Source: Rhodopseudomonas palustris | GTDB lineage: Bacteria > Pseudomonadota > Alphaproteobacteria > Rhizobiales > Xanthobacteraceae | DNA length: 64,000 bases | Direction of reading: 5' to 3' | Assembly (NCBI RefSeq): GCF_007005445.1 | Contig: NZ_CP041387.1 | Coordinates: 3,001,001-3,065,000 of the forward strand | Shown: piece after piece, positions 19,322 to 28,429 of the stretch | Layout of the letters: each line of letters begins with the position of its first letter | Position numbering within the stretch: the stretch's first letter is position 1 | Program-made: the position numbers and the translations under genes | Notes under the pieces: model-generated | Databases searched by the model: none | Seen by the model: only the letters and a program-made list of their open reading frames with translations | What the model was told of the DNA's origin: nothing

Positions 19322-19939
19322 TCAGGGGCAGGCGACCGCCTGAGGGTAGTTGACGCATCTGCTTTGCCGCGGCCGTGTGTAGGCCGTGTCGCTCAGGCTC
19401 ACGCCCGCCTTCGGCACCAGATAGCCGATCGCCGGCTGATACAAATAGCTGAACTCGCTGAAGATCAGGAACGTATCGGCGACCTTGAGACCGTCCGGAA
19501 TACCGATGGTGTCGCCCTGACCGTGGGGAGACGCGGTGAGCGCGGCGGAGGCCGTGGTGCCGCTCTGCGTCACCGTTCCCGACTTGCTCCAGAGCACTTT
19601 CGCGACGTTGTTCTTGTCGATGTAGATTTCCGTGATCGTCGCCTTTGCGCCAGCGGTCGGATACGGCGCCAGCACGCTGTAGCTCGCTGCGAACACGCTC
19701 TTCATGTCGTTGTCAGTGACGCTGGTGGCTTGGGACACCAGGTCCGACAGGGTTCGCGCCACCAGCGTCACCTTGCGGTCGGCCGCAATCCCCGAGGTCA
19801 CTTCCACGGTGGCCAGCAACATCAACAACATCAACGGCACGATGATCGCGAACTCGGTCGCCGCCACGCCGCGGCGGTCGGTTCGCAGCCTCCTCAGCAG
19901 CAAGCGCGCACGGCGCAGACGATCAGTGGGGGCGCGCAT
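19322..19939 (-). CDS. TadE/TadG-family pilus assembly protein (TadG-like)
   Basis: A 205-residue pseudopilin-like protein. The TadE-type N-terminus is present: DRRGVAATEFAIIVPLMLLMLLATVEVTSG, a basic stretch followed by one hydrophobic helix with the conserved Glu. The remainder is an extracytoplasmic domain with two late cysteines. There is no von Willebrand domain as in full TadG. The protein should be processed by the prepilin peptidase and help assemble the Flp pilus. It follows the TadE gene by 12 bp. The exact start (19939 ATG or 19942 GTG) is open. Confidence 0.82.
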   Translation of the reverse strand: MRAPTDRLRRARLLLRRLRTDRRGVAATEFAIIVPLMLLMLLATVEVTSGIAADRKVTLVARTLSDLVSQATSVTDNDMKSVFAASYSVLAPYPTAGAKATITEIYIDKNNVAKVLWSKSGTVTQSGTTASAALTASPHGQGDTIGIPDGLKVADTFLIFSEFSYLYQPAIGYLVPKAGVSLSDTAYTRPRQSRCVNYPQAVACP

Positions 19940-19951
19940 CACGGGTCTCGC

Positions 19952-20473
19952 TCAGGGCTCGTTGCGGAACGCGGCGGTCGCCGTCAACAGGCGCTTGCCG
20001 CCGGCCAGGTTCGATGGATCGAAACCGAGCCTGGTGACGAACAGCGGCCACTGATAAAATACCCGCACCACGATGATGTCACCCGGTCCGCCGATGTCGT
20101 ACTTCATATTGTCGATGAAGTTCTTGTCGTTGTCGATCGGGGTGACGAGGCTGACATTGCTGAAGTCGCTGCCGTAGTTCTGCACGTCGACTCGGACGAC
20201 CCCGCAATCGAGCAGCGCCTTGACGCGATTGCAGACCTCGGTCTTGAAGCCCTCCTGGTTCATCGCCGATTCCTGCGCCTGCCTGGTCAGGATCAGACGA
20301 GACGAATCCTGCACCGCGGTTTCAAGCACCTGCCCTGCGAAGAAGATCATCGAGATTTCGATGATCGCGAACAGCAAGGCGAAGAAGATCGGAGCAACCA
20401 TCGCGAACTCGACCGCGGTGGCGCCGCGCCGGTCGCGGCGGAATCTGCGTGCCTGTGAAACGATGGACGGCAT
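19952..20473 (-). CDS. TadE-family pseudopilin
   Basis: A 173-residue protein with the TadE motif RRDRRGATAVEFAMVAPIFFALLFAIIEISMIFFAG: an Arg-rich leader, a cleavage region, Glu at the pseudopilin position and a single transmembrane helix. Two Cys (VCNRVKALLDCG) may form a disulfide outside the membrane. It is paired with the TadG-like gene downstream and belongs to the tad locus, but is on the opposite strand to the pilin and motor genes. Confidence 0.87.
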   Translation of the reverse strand: MPSIVSQARRFRRDRRGATAVEFAMVAPIFFALLFAIIEISMIFFAGQVLETAVQDSSRLILTRQAQESAMNQEGFKTEVCNRVKALLDCGVVRVDVQNYGSDFSNVSLVTPIDNDKNFIDNMKYDIGGPGDIIVVRVFYQWPLFVTRLGFDPSNLAGGKRLLTATAAFRNEP

Positions 20474-20637
20474 CGACCCGCATCCCTCTTCCGTCAGTCG
20501 ACTTGTTCGCCGCCGAAACTAATCGCAACACATTGTTGAAGTGTTTCGCAGGATTGGAGCAAAATGCCACGCGACGTTAGGCGTTCGTCAACCATACGGC
20601 GCCGGCGGGAACCCGGATCGGCCGGCCTCTGCCGTCA

Positions 20638-21126
20638 TCAATTCGTCTTGGGAGTCGATGCGCCGCTCGCCTGCTCGTTGAGCTTCCCGGTCTGATCCAT
20701 GGTCGACTTGAAGTAGTTTTCGGAATCGCCCAGCGTCACCCGACGCTCGCAGATCGGCGCACAACTGTAGGATTCCCGGTCGATACCGCGATACACTGTC
20801 ACGACCTTGTCGGAAGGCCCTTCGACCTGGATCAGCCGATCGGCGACGATCGCGCCCTTGCGGTCCATCGCGATGACGTTGGTGGCGCCGTAGCCCTTGC
20901 CGGTGACGACCACCATGCCACCCGGCTGCAAGGTCACGTCCGCGATCAACGGATTGCCGACCACGATGGTGGCGATGTCCTGCGGCAGCCTGATCAGCTT
21001 GGCCTGATCGACATTGACCGAAATCGAATCCTCGGTGCCGGCGGTCGCCGATGCCGACAGCAAGCCCAGCAGCAGCGAAGGAATGAACAAGGTTGCGCCG
21101 AGGCGGCGCGTGAGGATCGACGACAT
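20638..21126 (-). CDS. Stand-alone pilus assembly N-terminal-domain protein (secretin N0-like)
   Basis: A 162-residue exported protein: signal peptide MSSILTRRLGATLFIPSLLLGLLSASATA, then VNVDQAKLIRLPQDIATIVVGNPLIADVTL and GYGATNVIAMDRKG. This block is the same domain that opens CpaC (compare LPRDIKDVLVADPKIANAVI in the CpaC at 23483), but the secretin barrel is missing. A Cys pair (CAPICERR) follows. I chose the start at 21126 for the signal peptide. Probably a periplasmic accessory of the Flp pilus; the precise role is unknown. Confidence 0.8.
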   Translation of the reverse strand: MSSILTRRLGATLFIPSLLLGLLSASATAGTEDSISVNVDQAKLIRLPQDIATIVVGNPLIADVTLQPGGMVVVTGKGYGATNVIAMDRKGAIVADRLIQVEGPSDKVVTVYRGIDRESYSCAPICERRVTLGDSENYFKSTMDQTGKLNEQASGASTPKTN

Positions 21127-21525
21127 ACTCAACTCCGGGACGTTTACGAGCCGACCTAAGCGATACGCAGCGGTGCCGGCGCCCGATGGAGCGAGGGTGA
21201 CGCCAATTGATGAACGAACTGCAAATCGAATGCTGAGGATTCGATCGAGTTTGTCCGGTTTTGAAGCAGACGATCTTTCGAGGGGCATGAAGCAAGGTAA
21301 CGAGACGCCGGTGCAGCCTGACTTTCGTCGACAATTACTTCAAATTAACAGCACATTTACCGTCCCGGATAAGTGCGGCCGAAACACCCGATCCCCCCAT
21401 TTTTACGCAATCGAATTAACTGCACTGCAATTTCCACCCCATACGGTTAGTTCCATGGTCACGGTGCTGAGAACGCCGGCAAGACCAAACAGAGTTCGAC
21501 AGCCACGTGTACATGGAGCTACCCG
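21127..21525. promoter_or_regulatory. Divergent regulatory region between the secretin-N protein and flp pilin
   Basis: A 399-bp gene-free region that is AT-richer than its surroundings, especially 21330-21440 (for example AATTACTTCAAATTAAC and CATTTTTACGC). It should carry the pilin promoter on the plus strand and the promoter of the divergent operon on the minus strand. I could not assign specific -35/-10 elements. The ribosome site GGAG at 21515-21518, 7 nt before the pilin ATG, is clear. Confidence 0.5.
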
Positions 21526-21693
21526 ATGAAGAACATCGTTGCGCGTTTCATCAAGGACGAATCCGGCGCCACCGCCATTGAGTACGGCCTGATCGCCGCC
21601 GGCATCGCACTGGCGATCATCGCCGCCGTTCAGGGCGTCGGCGGCCAGCTTTCGACCAACTTCACCAAGATCAAGGACGAACTGGCGAAGTGA
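21526..21693 (+). CDS. flp: Flp/Fap-type pilin
   Basis: A 55-residue major pilin subunit. The prepilin sequence reads MKNIVARFIKDESGATAIEY, with processing expected after Gly14 and Glu and Tyr at mature positions 5 and 6, the Flp hallmark. A single hydrophobic helix (GLIAAGIALAIIAAVQGV) and a short hydrophilic tail follow. GGAG lies 7 nt upstream of the ATG and a strong terminator 23 bp downstream, so the pilin is made as its own abundant transcript ahead of the assembly genes. Confidence 0.95.
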   Translation: MKNIVARFIKDESGATAIEYGLIAAGIALAIIAAVQGVGGQLSTNFTKIKDELAK

Positions 21694-21716
21694 CGCGTCG
21701 CGGCTGATTGATAGGC

Positions 21717-21744
21717 AAAGGCCTCGGTTATCCGAGGCCTTTTT
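21717..21744 (+). terminator. Rho-independent terminator after flp
   Basis: An 11-bp stem AAAGGCCTCGG / CCGAGGCCTTT with loop TTAT, followed directly by TTTTT including stem bases. It separates the pilin transcript from the cpa genes. Confidence 0.93.
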
Positions 21745-21789
21745 GCTCCGCGACCGGCTTCAGGACGACAACGGAATGCCTCGGCAATC

Positions 21790-21930
21790 ATGAACAGCGT
21801 GGTTAACCGTGCTTCGAAACAGAGGGTCTCGCGGCTCGACCTCCGAGATCTCGACGCCCGGGCGGCGGTGTGCGCGGCGCTCGTGCTCGGCATCGTGGCA
21901 GTCGCGATACGGATCGCAACGATCTGGTGA
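21790..21930 (+). CDS. Possible small single-pass membrane protein
   Basis: A 46-codon reading frame between the pilin terminator and cpaA: MNSVVNRASKQRVSRLDLRD, then a hydrophobic helix AAVCAALVLGIVAVAIRIATIW. The charge pattern (basic N-terminus, one helix, very short tail) is like real small membrane proteins. The ribosome site is poor. I do not recognise the family; it could be a tad-locus accessory or a chance frame. Confidence 0.35.
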   Translation: MNSVVNRASKQRVSRLDLRDLDARAAVCAALVLGIVAVAIRIATIW

Positions 21931-22037
21931 GCGGCCGCTGTCGTTTCCCGATCATTCACCTCTGCCCACTAAGCTGACCGACGTGGTCGGCGCAAGTCGC
22001 GACCGCCTTTGCCCTGCCTCCTCGGCGAGACCCGATC

Positions 22038-22562
22038 ATGATCGCTGATCTTCTCCGCCTGCTGCTGTTTCCCGCGCTGATGGTGTTCGCGGCGACCAGC
22101 GACCTGCTCACGATGACGATCTCCAATCGTGTATCGCTGCTGCTGCTGGCAGGCTTCCTCGTGCTCGCTCCGATGTCGGGCATGAGCCTCGCCGTGTTCG
22201 GCATGCATATCGGCGCCGGCGCAGCAGTGCTGGCCGTGGCGTTCGGATGCTTCGCGATGGGCTGGATCGGGGGTGGTGACGCCAAGGTCGCGGCGGCGGC
22301 GGCGCTGTGGTTCGGCTTCGGCGACCTGCTGGACTTTCTGCTTTACGCCTCGCTGTTTGGCGGCGCGCTGACGCTGCTGCTGCTGAGCTTCCGGCAGTGG
22401 CCGCTGCCCTATGTGTTCGCCGGCCAGACTTGGCTGCTGCGACTCCATGCCCAGGAGACCGGGATCCCCTACGGCATCGCGCTGGCGATGGGCGCGCTCG
22501 CGGTGTATCCGCAAACCGACTGGATCGGGGCGGTCGACCTCGCCCGGTTCACGCTGCACTGA
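22038..22562 (+). CDS. cpaA: Prepilin peptidase CpaA/TadV
   Basis: A 174-residue polytopic aspartic protease that cleaves the leader from the Flp prepilin and the TadE/TadG pseudopilins at the cytoplasmic membrane face. The two catalytic aspartates are visible: Asp22 in AATSDLLTMTISN and Asp81 in the GGGDAK motif (type IV GxGD signature). Five to six hydrophobic segments follow the usual order. It lacks the N-terminal methyltransferase domain of PilD, as expected for TadV. It heads the cpaABCDEF-tadBC run. Confidence 0.92.
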   Translation: MIADLLRLLLFPALMVFAATSDLLTMTISNRVSLLLLAGFLVLAPMSGMSLAVFGMHIGAGAAVLAVAFGCFAMGWIGGGDAKVAAAAALWFGFGDLLDFLLYASLFGGALTLLLLSFRQWPLPYVFAGQTWLLRLHAQETGIPYGIALAMGALAVYPQTDWIGAVDLARFTLH

Positions 22563-22686
22563 CAGCGCAGGAACTTCCCGTTAACGCGATTTAGATACGC
22601 CTCATTAACCATGCTTTGACGAATAGCTGGTCAACTCGCCTCACTGCGGCGGGTGCGCCGCCCGTGTCATGTGGAAAGTGAAGCGT

Positions 22687-23469
22687 ATGAATACCGCGCG
22701 CATTGTCGTCCTGACCATCGCAGTCGGTGCCGGCGGCGTCGCCGCTTATCTGGCCAGCACCGCCGGGCCGCAGCCGCAGGCCCCCGCCGAGCCGGTCGCA
22801 AAAATGCAAACGGTCGAGGTCCTGGTCGCCAGGAACGATATTCCGCTCGGCCAGGCGGTCGCCCCCGGTGATCTGCAATGGCAGACCTGGCCCGCCGCCA
22901 CGGCCAGCTCGCATTTCATCCGCCGTAACGACCAACCCAACGCCACGACCGATCTCGCCGGATCGATCGCGCGGTCGCCGTTCATCGCCGGCGAGCCGAT
23001 CCGCGAGCAGAAACTGGTCAAGGCCAACGGCTCCGGCTTCATGGCCGCGATCCTGCCGAGCGGCATGCGCGCGATTTCGACCGAGATCTCTCCGGAAACC
23101 GGCGCTGGCGGCTTCATCCTGCCCAATGACCGCGTCGACGTGATCCTGTCCAAGCGAGAAAAGAACTCGGATCGTCCGAGTGGCGAGCAGATCGTGTCCG
23201 AGATCATTCTGAGCAACGTCCGCGTACTCGCGGTCGACCAGACGATCGAGGAGAAGAATGGCCAGAAGGTCGTGGTCGGCAAGACCGCAACGCTGGAGCT
23301 GAAGCCCGAGCAGGCCGAATACCTGGCGCGGGCGCGGCAGAGCGGAACGCTGGCGCTGGCGCTTCGCAGCCTCGCCGACGCCGGTCAGCCGTCCACGACC
23401 GAAAACGACGCCAAGCGCGACTCCGTCAATATCGTGCGCTACGGCGTCACCACCCAGACGTCGAAATGA
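22687..23469 (+). CDS. cpaB: Flp pilus assembly protein CpaB/RcpC
   Basis: A 260-residue periplasmic protein anchored by an N-terminal helix (MNTARIVVLTIAVGAGGVAAYLAS). An SAF/beta-clip domain follows: VEVLVARNDIPLGQAVAPGDL, then SPFIAGEPIREQKLV, and the RcpC domain with AISTEISPETGAGGFILPNDRVDVIL. It likely modulates the secretin pore. The start at 22687 matches typical homologues; an ATG at 22669 has no ribosome site. The end is 13 bp before cpaC. Confidence 0.92.
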   Translation: MNTARIVVLTIAVGAGGVAAYLASTAGPQPQAPAEPVAKMQTVEVLVARNDIPLGQAVAPGDLQWQTWPAATASSHFIRRNDQPNATTDLAGSIARSPFIAGEPIREQKLVKANGSGFMAAILPSGMRAISTEISPETGAGGFILPNDRVDVILSKREKNSDRPSGEQIVSEIILSNVRVLAVDQTIEEKNGQKVVVGKTATLELKPEQAEYLARARQSGTLALALRSLADAGQPSTTENDAKRDSVNIVRYGVTTQTSK

Positions 23470-23482
23470 TCGGGGGACGGAA

Positions 23483-24919
23483 ATGAGTCGCAGAACCGGC
23501 CTTCAATCGACGCGATCCCTGCGCGGCACCGCCATCGCACTGTCCACCGCAGCGGTGCTGACACTGATCCCAGCCTGGACGGCAGCCCACGCAAGCGACT
23601 ACCGCGCCGCGCCGGCTGCGTCCGGCGGGCTGAACGCGCAGTCGGTCGCGCTGGGCATCGGGAAGTCGATGGTGATCGACCTTCCCCGCGACATTAAGGA
23701 CGTGCTGGTGGCCGATCCGAAGATCGCCAATGCGGTGATCCGGTCGGCGCAGCGGGCCTACATCATCGGCGCCGCGGTCGGACAGACCAACATCGTATTC
23801 TTCGATTCGACCGGCCGGCAGATCGCCGCTTACGACATCGCCGTGACCCGTGACCTCAACGGCATCCGGACCGCGCTCAGGCAGACGTTGCCGACCGCCG
23901 ACATCCACGTCGAAGGACTCGGCGAAGGCGTGATGCTGAACGGCTCGGTGGCCTCCCCGATCGAGGCGCAGCAGGCGTTCGATCTGGCCGCCCGTCTGGT
24001 CGGCGACGACAAGAAGGTGGTGAACAACATCGCGGTCCGCGGTCGCGACCAGGTGATGCTGAAGATCACCGTCGCCGAGGTGCAGCGCGACATCGTCAAG
24101 CAGCTCGGAGTCGATCTCAGCGCCAACATGGCCTACGGCACCGCCGTCGTGAACTTCAACAATACCAACCCGTTCACGCAATCGGGCAGCGCCCTTGTGC
24201 CCAACAATGCGCTGACCACCAAATTCGGATCGCTGCCGTCGGTGACCGCGACCCTGCGGGCGATGGAGAGCGCGGGCGTGGTGCGCACCCTTGCCGAACC
24301 GAACCTGACGGCGATTTCCGGCGAGCCCGCGACGTTTCTGGCCGGCGGCGAATTTCCGGTGCCGAGCGGCGTCACCTGCACCAACGGCGTTTGTACCCCG
24401 TCGGTTGTGTTCAAGAAGTTCGGTATCCTGCTCAATTTCACCCCGGTGGTAATGACCGCAGGACGGATCAGCCTCAAGGTGATGACGGAAGTCTCCGAGG
24501 TGTCGAGCGACAACGCCGTCGTCATCAACAGCCTGTCGGTGCCGTCAATCAAGACTCGCCGGGTCGAAAGCACTCTGGAGATCCCCTCCGGCGGCTCGCT
24601 GGCGATGGCCGGCCTGATCCAGGAGCAGACCAAGCAGGCGATCAACGGCATGCCGGGCGCCGCACAACTGCCGATTCTCGGAACGCTGTTCCGCAGCCGC
24701 GACTACATCAATCGCCAGACCGAACTGATGGTGCTGGTCACCCCTTACGTGGTGCGGGCGGTGGCACAGAAAGATCTGTCGCGGCCCGACGACGGCTTCG
24801 CCGACGCGTCCGATCCGCAGAGCGATCTGCTCGGCAGCCTCAACAAGCTCTACGGCGTTCCCGGGCGGAGCGAGCCGGCACGCACCTATCGCGGCCGTTT
24901 CGGCTTCATCACCGACTAG
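23483..24919 (+). CDS. cpaC: Flp pilus outer-membrane secretin CpaC/RcpA
   Basis: A 478-residue type II/III secretin that forms the outer-membrane pore for the Flp pilus. A signal peptide (to about AAHAS) precedes the pil_N domain LPRDIKDVLVADPKIANAVI, a BON-like stretch (EGVMLNGSVASPIEAQQAFDLAARLV), then the secretin domain with VRTLAEPNLTAISGEPATFLAGGEFPVP and the C-terminal signature PILGTLFRSRDYINRQTELMVLVTPYVV. GGGGGACGGAA precedes the ATG. It needs CpaD as partner. Confidence 0.95.
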   Translation: MSRRTGLQSTRSLRGTAIALSTAAVLTLIPAWTAAHASDYRAAPAASGGLNAQSVALGIGKSMVIDLPRDIKDVLVADPKIANAVIRSAQRAYIIGAAVGQTNIVFFDSTGRQIAAYDIAVTRDLNGIRTALRQTLPTADIHVEGLGEGVMLNGSVASPIEAQQAFDLAARLVGDDKKVVNNIAVRGRDQVMLKITVAEVQRDIVKQLGVDLSANMAYGTAVVNFNNTNPFTQSGSALVPNNALTTKFGSLPSVTATLRAMESAGVVRTLAEPNLTAISGEPATFLAGGEFPVPSGVTCTNGVCTPSVVFKKFGILLNFTPVVMTAGRISLKVMTEVSEVSSDNAVVINSLSVPSIKTRRVESTLEIPSGGSLAMAGLIQEQTKQAINGMPGAAQLPILGTLFRSRDYINRQTELMVLVTPYVVRAVAQKDLSRPDDGFADASDPQSDLLGSLNKLYGVPGRSEPARTYRGRFGFITD

Positions 24920-24938
24920 GCGGAGCGAGGACAAGACG

Positions 24939-25667
24939 ATGACATTGCCTACATCCGCCAGAGCGATGCGCGGCCTCGGTCTCGGGGTCGCCCTGATCGG
25001 TTTTTCTCTATCGCTCGGGGCCTGCACCCATACCAAGCGGGAAGTCGAAGTCACCCAGAGCATTCCGACCGACTATCGGCAGCGCCATCCGATCGCGATC
25101 CGCGAGGCCGACCGCACCGTCGAGGTGTTCGTCGGAAACGGCCGCGGCGGTCTCACCGCGCTCCAACGCGCCGAAGTCGCCGAGCTCGGCCAGGCCTGGC
25201 TCCGTGAAGGCACCGGCGCGATCATCGCCGAGGTGCCCTCCGACACGCCCAACGCCCGCGCCGCATCGGATACGATCCGGGAAATCCAATCGGTGCTGTC
25301 CGCCAACGGCGTGCCGCCGCGCGGCGTCACCGTGAAACACTATCGCCCTGCGGATCCGCGCACGTTCGCGACCATCCGTCTGATCTATCCGAAGATCACC
25401 GCCGTCGCCGGGCCGTGCGGGCTGTGGCTGGAAGACATCGGCCCCAGCATCAAGAACAAGGGCTACTACGACAACCGCCCGTATTGGAATTTGGGCTGCG
25501 CCAACCAGCGCAACCTCGCCGCAATGGTCGAGAATCCGGCCGACCTGGTGCAACCGCGGCCGGAGACGCCGGCCTATACCGCTCGTCGCATGGTGACCAA
25601 CGACGTCTATCGCACCACCAAACCGGACACCACCGACAAGACCAAGTTGAGCAACGCCGGACAATGA
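24939..25667 (+). CDS. cpaD: Flp pilus assembly lipoprotein CpaD
   Basis: A 242-residue lipoprotein: the lipobox LSLGAC gives acylation at the Cys. The CpaD core follows (DYRQRHPIAIREADRTVEVFVG, then GCANQRNLAAMVENPADLVQPR). It is thought to help insertion or stability of the CpaC secretin in the outer membrane. It overlaps cpaE as ATGA, showing translational coupling. Confidence 0.92.
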   Translation: MTLPTSARAMRGLGLGVALIGFSLSLGACTHTKREVEVTQSIPTDYRQRHPIAIREADRTVEVFVGNGRGGLTALQRAEVAELGQAWLREGTGAIIAEVPSDTPNARAASDTIREIQSVLSANGVPPRGVTVKHYRPADPRTFATIRLIYPKITAVAGPCGLWLEDIGPSIKNKGYYDNRPYWNLGCANQRNLAAMVENPADLVQPRPETPAYTARRMVTNDVYRTTKPDTTDKTKLSNAGQ

Positions 25668-26935
25668 TCAGCTACTCGCGCCAGAACCAGGACGAATCGG
25701 CGACCGCCGCCCCGGACTCCGGGCCGGACGAGCACATCGCGCCGGCGCCGCGCGTGTCGGTTCAAGCCTTCTGCGAGACCGTCGAAACCGCGACCGCGGT
25801 GCAGGCCGCGGGCGAGGACCGCCGCCTCGCCAAAGCCCACCTGAAGATCCAGATGGGCGGCGTCGCCGCTGCAATCGAGGCCTATCGCTCGGCTCCGACG
25901 CCGAATGTGATCGTGCTCGAGACCGACGCCCGCAGCGACGTGCTGGCCGGTCTCGACCAGCTCGCCACGGTGTGCGATCCGGGGACGCGGGTCATCGTGA
26001 TCGGAAAGGTCAACGACGTCACGCTATACCGCGAGCTGGTCCGCCGCGGCGTCAGCGACTACGCGATCGCGCCGGTGCAGCCGATCGACGTGGTGCGCTC
26101 GATCTGCAATCTGTTTTCGGCGCCGGAAGCCAAGGCGGTCGGCCGCATCATCGCGGTGGTCGGCGCCAAGGGCGGCGTCGGCGCCTCGACGGTCGCCCAC
26201 AACGTCGCCTGGGCGATCGCCCGCGATCTGGCACTGGATTCGGTGGTCGCCGATCTCGATCTCGCCTTCGGCACCGCCGGCCTCGACTACAACCAGGACC
26301 CGCCGCAAGGCATCGCCGAGGCGGTGTTCTCGCCCGACCGGGTCGACACCGCATTCGTCGACCGGCTGCTGTCGAAATGCACCGATCACCTCAGCCTGCT
26401 CGCCGCACCGGCGACGCTGGACCGGGTCTACGATTTCGGCACTGAAGCGTTCGACGCGATCTTCGATACGCTACGCGCCACGATGCCGTGCATCGTGCTC
26501 GACGTTCCGCACCAATGGACCGGATGGGCCAAGCGGTCCCTCATCACCGCCGACGACATCCTGATCGTCGCGACGCCGGACCTCGCCAATCTGCGCAATA
26601 CCAAGAACCTGATCGACCTTCTGAAGGCGGCGCGGCCGAACGACCGTCCACCGCTGTACTGCCTCAATCAGGTCGGCGTGCCCAAGCGACCCGAGATCTC
26701 CACCGCCGAGTTCGCCAAGGCGATCGAGAGCCCTCCGATCGTCTCGATCCCGTTCGATCCGCAGATGTTCGGCGCGGCCGCCAACAACGGCCAGATGATC
26801 GCGGAGATCGCCGCGAATCATAAGACGACCGAGATGTTCCTGCAGATCGCTCAGCGATTGACCGGGCGCGGTGAAGCCAAGAAGTCGAAAGGCTCCTTCC
26901 TGGCACCGATCTTGGAGAAGCTGCGGGCCAAGTAA
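25664..26935 (+). CDS. cpaE: Pilus assembly ATPase CpaE (receiver-like plus MinD/ParA domain)
   Basis: A 423-residue protein. An atypical receiver domain spans about residues 30-150 (NVIVLETDARSDVLAGLDQL, RVIVIGKVNDVTLYREL). A MinD/ParA ATPase domain follows with the deviant Walker A VVGAKGGVGASTVAHN, Walker A' VVADLDLAFGT and switch VLDVPHQWTGW. CpaE localises the Flp secretion apparatus. I use the ATG at 25664, overlapping cpaD by 4 bp; an open frame to 25415 upstream lies inside cpaD. Confidence 0.94.
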   Translation: MISYSRQNQDESATAAPDSGPDEHIAPAPRVSVQAFCETVETATAVQAAGEDRRLAKAHLKIQMGGVAAAIEAYRSAPTPNVIVLETDARSDVLAGLDQLATVCDPGTRVIVIGKVNDVTLYRELVRRGVSDYAIAPVQPIDVVRSICNLFSAPEAKAVGRIIAVVGAKGGVGASTVAHNVAWAIARDLALDSVVADLDLAFGTAGLDYNQDPPQGIAEAVFSPDRVDTAFVDRLLSKCTDHLSLLAAPATLDRVYDFGTEAFDAIFDTLRATMPCIVLDVPHQWTGWAKRSLITADDILIVATPDLANLRNTKNLIDLLKAARPNDRPPLYCLNQVGVPKRPEISTAEFAKAIESPPIVSIPFDPQMFGAAANNGQMIAEIAANHKTTEMFLQIAQRLTGRGEAKKSKGSFLAPILEKLRAK

Positions 26936-26956
26936 GCCTGGTGTTGGAGTATCGAG

Positions 26957-28417
26957 GTGTTTGGTAAGCGCGGACCGGAAAACGACGTCAGACCCCCGAA
27001 ACCGGCGAGCTTCGCGCCGGAGCCGGCGGCGCGCGCGTCCGAATTCCGGCCGGAGGTTCTGTCGCCGCCGATCGCACCCGCACGGGCCGCCCCCACGCCC
27101 CCTCCGCCGGCCACAGTCGAGACCCGCCGCTCCGACACCTACTACCAGGTCAAGGCGACGATCTTCGGCGCGCTGATCGAGGCGATCGATCTTGCGCAGC
27201 TCGCCAAGCTCGACGGCGAATCCGCGCGCGAAGAGATCCGTGACATCGTCAACGAGATCATCGCGATCAAGAACATCGTGATGTCGATCGCCGAGCAGGA
27301 AGAATTGCTCGACGACATCTGCAACGACGTGCTCGGCTATGGACCGCTCGAGCCGCTGCTGTCCCGCGACGACATCTCCGACATCATGGTCAACGGCGCC
27401 GGCACGGTCTACATCGAGGTCGCCGGCCGCATCCAGCGCACCGGCATCCGCTTTCGCGACAATCAGCAGCTCCTCAACATCTGCCAGCGCATCGTCAGCC
27501 AGGTCGGCCGGCGTGTCGACGAATCCTCTCCTATCTGCGACGCGCGCCTCGCCGACGGCTCGCGCGTCAACGCCATCGTACCGCCGCTGGCGATCGACGG
27601 GCCGGCGCTCACCATCCGCAAATTCAAGAAGGACAAGCTGACGCTCGACCAGTTGGTCAAGTTCGGCGCGATCACTCCCGAGGGCGCCCAGATCCTGCAG
27701 ATCATCGGTCGCGTCCGCTGCAACGTACTGATCTCGGGCGGTACCGGCTCGGGCAAGACCACGCTTCTCAATTGCCTCACCAACTACATCGACGACGACG
27801 AACGCATCATCACCTGTGAAGACGCCGCCGAACTGCAGTTGCAGCAGCCTCACGTGGTCCGGCTCGAAACCCGGCCGCCGAATATCGAAGGCGAAGGCCA
27901 GATCACGATGCGCGATCTGGTCCGCAACTGCCTGCGTATGCGGCCGGAACGGATCATCGTCGGCGAAGTCCGCGGTCCGGAAGCGTTCGACCTGTTGCAG
28001 GCGATGAACACCGGTCACGACGGCTCGATGGGCACGCTCCACGCCAACAACCCGCGCGAGGCGCTGTCGCGCTGCGAATCGATGATCACGATGGGGGGAT
28101 TCGCGCTGCCGTCGCGGACCATCCGCGAGATGATCTGCGCCTCGATCGACGTCATCATCCAGGCTGCGCGCCTGCGCGACGGATCGCGTCGCATCACCCA
28201 CGTCACCGAGGTGGTGGGGATGGAAGGCGACACCATCATCACCCAGGACATCTTCGTCTACGACCTGCTGGGCGAGGACGCCAACGGCCACATCGTCGGC
28301 CGACACCGCGCCACCGGCATCGGTCGTCCGCGATTTTGGGAACGCGCCCGCTACTACGGCGAAGAGCAACGACTCGCCGCGGCGCTCGATGCCGCGGAGG
28401 TCGTCGCGACCCCATAA
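26957..28417 (+). CDS. cpaF: Flp pilus motor ATPase CpaF/TadA
   Basis: A 486-residue GspE/VirB11-type ATPase powering Flp pilus extension and retraction. A Pro-rich N-terminus is followed by the all-alpha domain ([20 protein letters not shown]), Walker [15 protein letters not shown], the Asp box ([21 protein letters not shown]), Walker [27 protein letters not shown] and the His box [12 protein letters not shown]. The start is GTG at 26957 ([10 protein letters not shown]). It is followed by tadB after 12 bp. Confidence 0.96.
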   Translation: MFGKRGPENDVRPPKPASFAPEPAARASEFRPEVLSPPIAPARAAPTPPPPATVETRRSDTYYQVKATIFGALIEAIDLAQLAKLDGESAREEIRDIVNEIIAIKNIVMSIAEQEELLDDICNDVLGYGPLEPLLSRDDISDIMVNGAGTVYIEVAGRIQRTGIRFRDNQQLLNICQRIVSQVGRRVDESSPICDARLADGSRVNAIVPPLAIDGPALTIRKFKKDKLTLDQLVKFGAITPEGAQILQIIGRVRCNVLISGGTGSGKTTLLNCLTNYIDDDERIITCEDAAELQLQQPHVVRLETRPPNIEGEGQITMRDLVRNCLRMRPERIIVGEVRGPEAFDLLQAMNTGHDGSMGTLHANNPREALSRCESMITMGGFALPSRTIREMICASIDVIIQAARLRDGSRRITHVTEVVGMEGDTIITQDIFVYDLLGEDANGHIVGRHRATGIGRPRFWERARYYGEEQRLAAALDAAEVVATP

Positions 28418-28429
28418 GGAGCCGGTGCG

